Below, one piece after another: positions 35,625 through 45,322 of a stretch of 64,000 nt of DNA. The notes beneath the pieces are model-generated. The model did no database searches and had not been told where the DNA came from. It worked only from the letters and a program-made list of their open reading frames with translations. The translations under genes were made by a program, and so were the position numbers. The stretch is from Pararge aegeria (taxonomy: Eukaryota; Arthropoda; Insecta; Lepidoptera; Nymphalidae): assembly GCF_905163445.1 (NCBI RefSeq), contig NC_053200.1, forward strand, positions 5,580,001 to 5,644,000. Reading direction: 5' to 3'. Each line of letters opens with the position of its first letter. Position 1 is the first letter of the stretch.

Positions 35625-38600
35625 CTAATTCGCGTCTGCAGACACCGCCAATAGCTTCTTGAATGAGCCCGCCAGTGATTTCGCCGCCAAAAGCAGTATT
35701 TCCCTCCTAGACACCCCCGTCGATGCTTCCTGCCATTGTGCGTTAAGTACCTAAATGACAAAGTTAAGAAATTAAAAAATGTACAAGGATATTTCGAAAT
35801 GGGGTAACCAAACACCTATAAGTTGGTAGCCATGGAGACCCATGCCCTTTAGTGGGCAGGTAATAGTTTGATAATGTTGCTGATGAAATAAACAATAACC
35901 TATAAGTTGGTAGCCATGGAGACCCGTGCCCTTTAGTGGGCAGGTAATTGTTTGATAATGTTGCTGATGAAATAAACTATAAGTTGGTAGCCATGGAGAC
36001 CCGTGCCCTTTAGTGGGCAGGTAATAGTTTGATAATGTTGCTGATGAAATAAACAATCACGTATAAGTTGATAGCCATGGAGACCCATGCTCTGTAGTGT
36101 GCACGTAATAAGTTGATAATGATGCGGATGAAATAAACAATTACCTGCAAGTTGGTAGCCATAAAGACCCGCGCCCTGTAGTAGGAAGGTAATGCGTTGT
36201 TAAATTATCCTTACCAATATTCTAAATACGAAAGTGTGTTTGTTTGTCTGCCCTTCTCCAATAGGCTTATCACTATCCCAGGAAAATGAATGGTTCACAA
36301 GGGATTTTCTAAGACCACTAAAAAATCAGCAAAAGAAACAGCTAGAGATGGAATAAACGAGCACCTGTAAGTTGGTAGCCATGATGGACTCGATTGTGAC
36401 ACTGAATCCGGTCTGTGCGTGCTCGTAGTCTTCCTCGGTCGCCGCCCGAGCCGCCGCAACTGCTGCCGACGGCACCGGGGTAGCTTGCGACTGTACTTGC
36501 AGCTCTATACCGAGCGAAGGCTGCGATAGCACCAGCAGATTTAGGTCGTACCACCTAAAGTAGAACGACAGATATTATAAGAAAGACAGATTTTAATTAG
36601 TAAAGGAAACCCTTATTAAGGGTATTGTTATGCTAGTAGCAGTTTCTCACAGCATCATCACATCATCACCTCAACCAATTGACGTCCACTGCTGGAAATT
36701 AGTCTTTTGTAGGGAGTTCCACAATACACGGTCCTGGGTTTGCCTCCAGCGACTCCCAGCGACTCGCCTGATGTCATCCGTCCACCTCGTTGGGGGCCGA
36801 CCTACGCTGCGTTTACCGGTGCTGGGTCGCCATTCCAGCACCTTAAGACCCCAACGTCCAACGGTTCTCCGAGCTATGTGCCCCGCCCATTGCCACTTCA
36901 GCATCGTTTCTCACACCACTTTCCAAATTTTACTGCTTTTGGGGAACATGTAAAATGAAGGCGACTCTTTTTTTTTACTTCTTGCTTTTCCCAATTTCAG
37001 GTGTATATATGTTTAGTAAAGGAGAAATTGACTGACGAAAAGGGCGGGGTAACTTCGCACATGGCAGTCGCGGCCCCCCAAACATTTCCCGAAATCTACT
37101 GCAAACTCGCCCCGAAAAGGACTGGTGCTGTGAAGTACCAGAGCCATTCCCACAGCAGCTAGCCGCCTACATGGGCAAGTTCTTCAAAAAAATATATCGT
37201 AAATTTTAAACTTTTATAGTATTTTAAAAGAACTCACCCATAAAAACGAGTTAACAATAAATTCAAAGAAAAATCTGAAAAAACCGCGTTCGCCATGCAC
37301 GAAGCCTCCCCTGTTTCTTTCGGGTCTACCCTCATTGCTACATTGCTACGAAAATCTCACAACCCATCAAAGAATGGGAAATAGGGCTTAACGATGGAAA
37401 GTTGCGTCGCGTCGCGTTGCAATCCTAAATTCGGAGTTGTGAAAAAGGTACTTTTTCAAAGGTTAGTTTTTGACGGCCGATTGCCGCAGTGGGCAGCGAC
37501 CCTGCTTTCTGAGTCCAAGGCCATGGGTTCGATTCCCACAACTGGAAAATATTTGTGTGATGAACATGAATGTTTTTCAGTGTCTGGGTGTTTATATGTA
37601 TATTATAAGTATTTATGTTTGTTATTCATAAAAATATTCATCAGTCACTTTATTACAATAACACAAGCTACGCTTACTTTGGGGCTAGATGGCGATGTGT
37701 GTATTGTCGTAGTAGTATATATTTAAACTCACCATACCAAGGTGGGCACAGTGTAAAATGTTATCGGTATGACCGCGTATTCATACAGTATCAGTCTTGT
37801 ATGATCAAGAGCAAAAGGCATGCCTTATTTAAAAAAAAATAGGTCTTATGATGGGAAGTTGCGTTGTTACTCTAAATTCTCAGTTGTGAAAATAATAGTT
37901 TTTCAAAGTTTAAAGTCTATTTGATGTGTCTGTATGAAATGGAAAAAAAAAATTCCCGCCAAGGCGCCTCGACCGATCAAGAAGTTCGAGCTAAAGCTAG
38001 TTATCATACAGATATAAAATTAAACATTTTTTTTTTCTTTATCTCAAGTGTCACTTTACGAGTCTCCTAAACATTACGAACCGCCGAATCGGTTTCGTAA
38101 GTTTAGACAGCGACTAACGTCATCACGCAAGAGTTGGTAAAACGACATGGTTGGTAAAAAACACATTTAATACATCGAGGTTATTATACTATTGATGAAT
38201 TTCTTAATGACAAGGTTGCCTGCCTCACACAAGATAGAACAAAGATTTTGGATTGAAGCAGGCGTTACTTTGCGGGAATCCATAATATATTACGAAAATT
38301 AAGCTTAACTTGCTGAACTCCGCGAACAGCAGTAGAATCGGTATGGTGTAATTTATAATTTCTGCAATCCTTATACTCCACACCAAACAGATCTTCGGCA
38401 ATGTACCCTCTACGCACGTTTCGCGCCGAAACCGGAGCATCTTCAGGAGATGTTGACTTTACAGTGAATAATTGTTAAGTCAACTTATTATAGCAAATTA
38501 AGCTTAATTTTCATAAGAATAAAGATTGTTAAATTGTAAAACAATGTTGGAAAAGAGCAACTGGTAAGTTCCTTGCAGGCTTCTCCTCGGTAGAATCTGC

Positions 38601-41600
38601 CTTCCGAACCGGTTGTGGAGTCACTACAACTAGACATTCTTGACGTTTCAAAAGTGCTTATATTAGGCCGACTTAAAATAAATGAATTTTTAATTTTTTA
38701 AAACGATGTTGGAAAAGAGCATCTGCTGAGTTCCTTGCCGGCTTCTTCTCGGTAGAATCTGCCTTCCGAACCGGTGGTAGAGTCACTACAAGTACAAACG
38801 GACATACTTGACGTTTCAAAAGTGCCTACTTGAAATAAATGGATTTTGAAACGATTTTTTTTCTCCACGCATCACCCAAATTGCTGGGCATCCGATTTAG
38901 GCGTTGCCGACACTGTAAAGGAAAGATATGCCCACCTATCAGTGACAGTCTCTTGGATGAATCCTTCGATAGCGAGTACAGGCACGTTGTTCGTCAGCTC
39001 ACTGTACATGGAGCGTATGTATGCGATGCGTTGCTTCGCCGAAGCGTAGGCTGCTGCGTAGCTGGTCGGTTGTTTGGCTGTGACGTCACTTTCAGCTGGA
39101 TAGCCCCTACGGAAAATATGATAATCTTCATATCAACCCATTACCGGCCAACTACAGGGCACGGGTCTCCTCCCACAATGAGAAGGGGTTAAGGTCGTAG
39201 AGGTTTGTGGACTCCACACATCTTTGAGAACATTATAGAAAACTCCCAGGGCCAGGTTTCCTCACGATGTTTTCCTTATTTATTTATTTTATTTATTTAT
39301 TTATACACTTTATTTGTAAACCACAAATAGTAAAAAAAAAACAATGGACACAACAAAAATAAACTTAAAAAGTAGGATACAAAGGGCGGCATTGTTCCTT
39401 CACCGTCGAAGCAATTGATATTTTTGTTATTAAAACGCACATAACTTTAAGTAAGAGGTGCGTGCTGGGATTCGAACTCGGCACCACGAAAGTGAAGTCG
39501 AAGTGCCACCTACTGAGCTATCACCTATATCTGGGTTCTTAATATGATAATACGGAGTAGTATTTTTAGGGTACCCACACCCAAAGGGTAAGGACGGGAG
39601 CCTGTTAATGAGACTCCGCTGTCCTTCCGTTTCTGTTCGTTTGTCTGTTAGTCTGTCACTAGGCTGTATCTCATAAACCGTTATGACAGTTGAATTTTTT
39701 TTCATCACAGATGATGTATCCCTGTTGCCCTGCTTTATGAGTCAAAGGCCGTGAGTTCGATTCCCACAACTGGAAAATGTTTGTGTGATGAACATAATGT
39801 TTTTCAGTGTCTGGATGTTTATACTATAAGTTCTTTATGTATTTCATTACACAAACTACGCTTACTTGCTAGATACTAGATGGTATGGATGGCTTTTATG
39901 TAGGGTTTTTGAAAATCCCGCTAAAACCCTTTAATATTCCGTGATAGCGAGGTTACTATACACTTGATGAATTCCTCAAAGACAAGGTAGAATGGAAGCA
40001 GCCAGCCTCGCTCTCATCTCCCGCAAGATAGCAAAATGATTGTAAATGTTGATGTTGGAAAAGAGCAACTACTAAGTTTCTTGCCGGCTCTTCTCGGTAG
40101 AATCTGCTTTCCGAACCGGTGGTAGAGTCACACAAACATACATACTTGACGTTTCAAAAGTGCTTATAAAGTAGGCCTACTTGAAATAAATGAATTTGAA
40201 TTTGAATTTTGAATTTTGAATTTGATAAAATGTATCCTATGACGTCTCTAGGATACAAACTATTTCTATGCAATATTTCATCAAGATCAGTACAATAAGT
40301 AACAAATGCTAGTTTTTGAATCCCAGTAACTTTCACTAGCTCCTTTTCCGGGATAAATATTATCTCTATTATTCTATGTCACGAATGCAAGATCGGTTCA
40401 ACGTTTGAGCCCAAATAGGCAACAAACAGACCGACAAGCTTCCGTATATATATTATAAGCATATACTACATTCTTACATATAAGTTTCACTGGCATTGCA
40501 TTTATTATATGTATATGATAAACATTTCTGTATCTTTACGATGCTTAATATCATTCAATTATCTACCCAATACAATATTATAACTATAATTTATAAGCTG
40601 TCATAATAACGATACATTTATTGTTATGGTACGCATAAATTATTCGACTTACAGTACTGTTGCTTTTCCAAAAACAGTTTGGAATGCCTCTCGCACGGGT
40701 GATGATACTTTTGTCGCATCTGAAACGACCACTAGCACCATATCGCCACCACTGTCTGAAATATAATAAGAATAATAAATATACTACGACAATACACACA
40801 TCGCCACCTAGCCCCAAAGTAAGCGTAGCTTGTGTTATGGGTACTAAGATGACTGATGAATATTTTTATGAATAATATACAGTAATACTTAGAATATACA
40901 CATAAACACCCAGACACTGAAAAACATTCGTGCTCATCACACAAACATTTTCCAGTTGCGGGAATCGAACCCACGGCCTTGGACTCAGAAAGCAGGGTCG
41001 CTGCAAACTGCGCCAATCGGCCGTCAAAAATAATATTTTTTTAGGACAAAGATGTGATAGAAGCAGCTGCCCCAGTGTTTGACGCACGTTAATTAAAAAA
41101 AAAAAACCTGTAGTTTATTTATATTTTGAAAAATCTTTTAAATGTGAAAGCTTCTATAGCCGCGTTAAGCGATTGTTGGTAGGGGAAAAACTCATAGGTT
41201 CGCGTCACCGATGACCTCGACATGATCGCGATATATTCCGCCAGACTAGCGACGCGTAGTACAGCAACCTATGTACACGTATACGCATATATACATTAGT
41301 ACATATTCAACTTTATCATATGCGTGTTTGAAACTTTTGATTTCGCGGTAGCGACATTCTGACATAGTATTCAAGTAAAGTTATTGACCACTCGAAAAGT
41401 TTATTTTGTGTATGCAGTAAACTCATAATAAACTTCTCGAGCATTGTGGTACATTTACAATGTATTTTCGATAATTTTTATTTGAATTAATTCATTTTGA
41501 AATCACTGTGCAGTGTTATTGAGTACTTAATCTTTATATATATATTTCTTGTGTGCGTGTGTATGTCACTGAACTCCTCCTAAACGGCTGGACCGATTTA

Positions 41601-44600
41601 AATGAATTTTTTAGTATGCGATTGGCTGGCATCCTGGATGGTTTAGATTCACAAATCAGCCCGACAGATGGCGCTGGGGTCCGCTAGTATACTTATATGT
41701 TTGTGTAGAAAAAAAAATGAAAAATAAAATAAAAACCTACTTAGGTATTCCTTCATTTGCGGGTCGAGTGTGGTTATCATGGAATCAACTGAACTCTTGG
41801 CTTTTTCAGCAACTCTTTGTAAAATCCCTCCGGTAGAGACGGCACCTTTCATCCAATTTAGGATGCCACTGCCTGGCATTATGTCACCTGTAGATGTACC
41901 GTGGTATTTATAATTTTGTTGCCGTCATACAGGTCCCCTTGTTCGGCAGCAACAATGTTACATCTTGACATGTTTTTGTTCTATTGTTTTGAACAAATAT
42001 ATGAATAAAAATAATCTTAATATATATAAATCTCCTGTCACGATGTTTGTCCGCGATGGACTCCTAAACTACTTAACCGATTTTAAATTAAATTGGCACA
42101 CCGTGAGCAGTCTGGTCCAACTTAAGAGATAGGATAGCTTAGATATTTAATTATAGTCGAAATTTTATTTTATTGCAAATTATTTGTCTATAATTAATTG
42201 ACAGTCACATGTACTCATTTAAGGCTTAGCAATACTGAATACGATAAAAACAAAATCAGACGCAGACGAAGTCGCGGGCAACAGCTCGTTATGTTTAAAT
42301 ATTATAATATGTAATAAGACGACCTATGGCTCTGAAATATGGTCGTTAACTATGGGCCTCATAAGGAGGCTCAGAGTCACTCTGCAGGAGATGGAGAGAC
42401 CTATGCTCGGAGTATCTCTACGCGATCGAATCAGAAATGTGGAGATTCGTAGAAGAACCAGAGTTACCGACATAGCTCAACGAGTGGCGAAGCTGAAGTG
42501 GCAATGAGCCGGGCACATAGTTCGGAGAAAGGATGGACTGCCCCGAACTGGTACGCGCAGTGTTGGTCGACACCCAACGAGGTGGACAGACGACATTAAG
42601 CGCGTCGCAGGTAGCCGCTGGATCCAAGCGGCTCAGAACCGTGGAACTTCGAACTACCAAAAGACCTATGTCCAGCAGTGGACGTCCATCGGTTAATGTG
42701 ATGATGATGAATAAAATGAAATTTAAAAATTCCTATTTTTGAAGGTCGATAAAAATTTGATGACAGTACATTTTTCGAATGAAATGCGCAGGGCAAATAA
42801 AATACACGCGTCGTTGTTAGAAATGGATGAAGTTGGTCTCTTTCATCCACTTTAAAATACAAATACCTTTGCATTATGTGACTTGTAGATGTCCGCTGTA
42901 TATATAATTTTCTTGCTGTCATTCAAGTCTCCCTACAAAACAAAAAAACGGCGACCTCTGTTGAAAGCTCTAAAAATTAAAGAAGCCCAGCTGTTCTAAG
43001 AGAATCCTGTGCCCAAAAATTGGACTTTGGTGGGCTAACAATGATAAATGTTAAATTGTGGTAAAAAAATCTGTTACACTAAGAATTAAACAGAGAATCA
43101 TGACCAATATTTGAAATACCAATCGTCTCCAACTCCGTTTCCGGTGTAGAATCATGCAATGACTCTGGTGATAGAGATGACAAAGAGTCCTCTGGTGATC
43201 TTATAGGTAGAGTCGGTTCCCCTTTGCATAGTGGGATAGCCGGACTGTAACAAAAAAATAGGAAACATATTACATATATAAATTAAATTATATATTATGT
43301 CTGTGATAGCTCATTGGGTAGGAGCTCACTTTCGGGAGTTCGAATCCCATCACACTCCACTAATGTTTCTATAATATAAAGTTATATGCATTTTAAGTAA
43401 TTCTAATATCACTTTCTTCAATGGTGAAGGAAAACATCGAGAGGAAATGCATGAGAAAATGCATGCATGTCTGAGAGTTCTACATAATGTTCTCAAAGGT
43501 GTGTGGAGTTCACCAATCCGCAATGGGCCAAAATGAAAAAGAAATTTGAGTTTGAAATTACATAACACATTGAAAACCAATGCTTAGGTTATGCAAAACT
43601 TCAAAGTTTTGAGCATCAAAGACACAGCCTTTCAAAGCATGTTATTTGAAAGCATAGTTTAAGAAAAAAATTAAATATGTATGTTTATGCTTACATTACA
43701 GCCAATAGTTAACATGCATGTGACTAGTTCCCTATAAATATATGTTAAATATATGTTAATTTATGTTATAAAATATTTTTATACCTAAATTTCTCAGGAC
43801 TCTCTGGTGAAGATTGGCTGGGCATTGTGCCAATATTTTGGCTTGTTGGTGGGAGTTGGGCTGCTGGTATCACTTGAGCTGCTGGTATTACTTGTGCAGC
43901 TGGCATCACTTGTGCTGCTGGCATCGCTTGTTCTGGTGGCATCTCTTGTGCTGCTGGTACCTTTATTTCATAATCAAAAAATATTTCAATCTTTTCATAA
44001 TTCAAAAAAATAAACATACAACACATGTATTTTGAAGTAAATGTTAGGTTGACACTAATGTATACACAGAGAAAATGTATACATGGTTTGTTGGTAAGTA
44101 TGGATATAATAATAAGTATAACATTAGTAAACCTCTATACAAATAGATTAATTCACAAGTTATAATAAACTAAAAGTGAGAAGTTTTTGGAGTCTGATTT
44201 AATCAGGGCAAGTATCACAATCATTGTTAAATGTATGTGGCACGGGGAGAGGAAACACAACTACCAACTAACTCTGCTAACTCTAACTACAGATCACAGT
44301 ATTGGGTTTGATTCTTGAGTTAAGCCAATAGAAGTAATGTATCAAGTGTACAGTCAAGAAATTTTCAATAGCAGCCGTAGTAATCTAGTAGCTATAGCAC
44401 TGTGCATATCCTCAGAGAGCATATTAAGATATTGTGCCTGGTTGATGTTGTTGACAAGTGACAAGATTTTTACCTACATTGGAACAGTGTTGTGGGTGCT
44501 CTAATTTTCATATTATACATCGAACGGGAGCCAAACTATTTACTATTTATATTCTGTACTTACCGCTTTAGAGGTGTTGGAAACCGGTGGAATTTGAGTC

Positions 44601-44716
44601 GTGGTTGTCGTTACAAAATTTGGTAGTTCAGTTGGTGGTGCTACATTTGACAATAGATTGCCACTGGTGGCAAAAGTAGGTGCCGCGGGTATCTTACTTT
44701 TTCTTTCGTTATTCAT
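35625..44716 (-). CDS. PRRC1: PRRC1 homologue (proline-rich coiled-coil protein 1), eight coding exons
   Basis: Exons in coding order: 44716-44564, 43960-43785, 43244-43120, 41887-41741, 40755-40653, 39106-38936, 36554-36365, 35750-35625. Phases match at every join and give 396 residues (human PRRC1 is about 445). The N-terminal ~150 residues are Pro/Ala/Ser/Thr-rich, with degenerate hexads of the MPAAQV/IPAAQV type in exon 2. The conserved part begins at ILNWMKG and includes AEKAKSSVDSMITTLDP, a very close match to the vertebrate protein, then SGGDMVLVVVSD, WYDLNLLVLS and ATPVP. The C-terminus is SRREILLLAAKSLAGSFKKL. PRRC1 is a Golgi/ER-exit-site-associated protein linked to protein kinase A regulation and COPII traffic. 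The third exon's donor is uncertain: I used ATTG|GTATTT at 43120; ATTG|GTCATG at 43105 would add five codons. An AG at 44725 suggests an upstream noncoding exon. Confidence 0.92.
35815..36210. repeat. About 83-base minisatellite, five units, in the last PRRC1 intron
   Basis: Units start near 35815, 35899, 35977, 36062 and 36145. Each joins TATAAGTTGGTAGCCATG, equal to the end of PRRC1 exon 7 (of 8) with its donor, to a SINE B 3' tail (GAGACCCGTGCCCT..AGTGGG). The exon itself has the same 18-20 bases at 36361-36382. Confidence 0.9.
36650..36940 (-). pseudogene. RTE-type LINE ORF 3' end
   Basis: The minus strand reads LKWQWAGHIARR, VLEWRPSTGKRSVGRPPTRW and DDIRRVAGSRW, the conserved C-terminus of RTE-clade ORFs. 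It ends in an ATG/GATGATG tail and lies in a PRRC1 intron. Confidence 0.85.
37472..37722 (+). repeat. SINE A copy, near complete
   Basis: Head GACGGCCGATTGCCGCAGTG, B box GGTTCGATTCC, full body; in a PRRC1 intron. Confidence 0.87.
38255..38490 (-). repeat. Repeat D copy
   Basis: CAGGCGTTACTTTGCGGG, ACTCCACACCAAACAGATCT and GAGATGTTGACTTTACA blocks are shared with 55286, 57405 and 63180. Confidence 0.65.
38540..38850 (+). repeat. Two adjacent repeat C copies
   Basis: Copies at 38540-38690 and 38700-38850, each with the CCTTCCGAACCGGT block and the AAATAAATGAAT-type end. Confidence 0.82.
39118..39530 (-). repeat. SINE B split by a LINE fragment
   Basis: Tail side at 39118-39280 and head side at 39398-39530; a jockey-like 3' UTR piece (39282-39390) lies between. 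The SINE end is about 12 bases upstream of PRRC1 exon 38936-39106. Confidence 0.78.
39726..39886 (+). repeat. SINE A, truncated
   Basis: Starts at CCCTGCTTTATGAGTC; deletions in the body and tail. Confidence 0.75.
40050..40220 (+). repeat. Repeat C copy with long GAATTT tail
   Basis: The tail is GAATTTGAATTTGAATTTTG-like, a microsatellite-type non-LTR 3' end. Confidence 0.82.
40766..41027 (-). repeat. SINE A abutting a PRRC1 acceptor
   Basis: Complete reversed copy whose 3' end lies about 11 bases from the acceptor of exon 40653-40755. Confidence 0.87.
41531..41687 (+). mobile_element. Short non-autonomous Helitron
   Basis: Begins TCTTTATATATATATTTC, ends CCGCTAG, between A and T; 54 bases from a PRRC1 exon. 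Confidence 0.72.
42015..42288 (+). mobile_element. Degenerate Helitron-like element
   Basis: Starts TCTTAATATATATAAATC; the end is CTCG where CTAG is expected; flanked by A and T. Confidence 0.5.
42318..42710 (+). pseudogene. RTE-type LINE ORF 3' end with stop and frameshift
   Basis: Reads TYGSEIWSLT, then RVAKLKWQ, a stop codon, AGHIVRRKDG and, after a frame change, the DDIKRVAG-type end. Tail GTGATGATGATGAATAAA. In a PRRC1 intron. Confidence 0.85.
42850..42935 (-). repeat. Decayed copy of the start of PRRC1 exon 41741-41887
   Basis: Aligns with 41855-41940, covering the acceptor and first codons (ACATAATG...TGGATGAAAG). The splice AG is now AA. Confidence 0.65.
43295..43535 (+). repeat. 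SINE B copy, complete head
   Basis: GTGATAGCTCATTGGGTAGG head and GAGTTCGAATCCC B box, with a small internal ATGCATG duplication. Confidence 0.85.
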
Positions 44717-44729
44717 TATTATATCTATA

Positions 44730-45020
44730 GAAAAAACATGAAAAATTCATCAAACACCGAACATACACCTAGGTCAACCATATTTAGCCGACACCTTTAG
44801 TACATTCTATATTTCTTTCAATTGATTAACTCTGCAAAACGCAGCAAAAATTCGTAAATAAAAACTGGGTAACTATGTAAGATTGAGTAAATGAGCAAAT
44901 TACCATGAATTAGAAAATTATACTTAAACAACAAATAAATATTTGTTGTGACAGTTCCAATATCAGCCAAACGACGAATTGACAGCTGTTTACGTGTTCT
45001 CTTCGGTATCTACATCTACG
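44730..45020. promoter_or_regulatory. PRRC1-side half of the head-to-head intergenic region
   Basis: The 300 bases between the PRRC1 first coding exon and the Harbinger TAA site. No TATA box stands out. Confidence 0.35.
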
Positions 45021-45279
45021 TAAGAGCCAGTCCACACGGCGCGTTGCGTCAGCGTTGCGTCGACGCAGCGCTACCACTGCGTTGTTTTACATACAAATAA
45101 CCAAGGTGTTCACACGGCGCGCTGCGTCGTCGCAACGCACACATGACGGACAGCAGCCCCCGAGACGAAGCGGGAGGGGGTTTACTCGTGCGACGTCGGA
45201 GCGTCAGCGCTCAGTTGCTTGTGCGTTGACAGAGAGGATACACGGAAGCTCATTTCGTTTTACGTTTACGTTTTTGTAT

Positions 45280-45321
45280 TTAGTTTTATTTGCAGGGTAA
45301 TTAGTTTTATTTGCAGGGTAA
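45280..45321 (+). repeat. 21-base tandem duplication before the MADF start codon
   Basis: Two adjacent copies of TTAGTTTTATTTGCAGGGTAA, the second ending two bases before the ATG. Each contains a TTTGCAG that looks like a splice acceptor. Confidence 0.85.
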
Positions 45322-45322
45322 A

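Noticed and set aside
35815..36210. Regularly spaced repeats as a CRISPR-like array
   Set aside because: Units are contiguous, spacers are not unique, and the sequence derives from an exon and a SINE.
36630..36953. 107-codon plus-strand frame
   Set aside because: Opposite strand of the RTE ORF fragment, which explains the sequence better.
38839..39192. 117-codon plus-strand frame
   Set aside because: Antisense to PRRC1 exon 38936-39106, whose minus-strand reading fits the family and splices in phase.
43079..43120. Stop at 43079 as the true PRRC1 C-terminus
   Set aside because: Reading through the exon would end the protein before the conserved domain; splicing at 43120 or 43105 keeps phase with the next exon, which matches the family.
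43807..44035. Leucine/cysteine-rich plus-strand frames resembling membrane proteins
   Set aside because: Antisense to the Pro/Ala/Gln-repeat exon of PRRC1; the hydrophobicity comes from the repeat.
45055..45300. 81-codon frame at the Harbinger left end
   Set aside because: Lies in the GC-rich terminal repeats; open by composition, not a gene.
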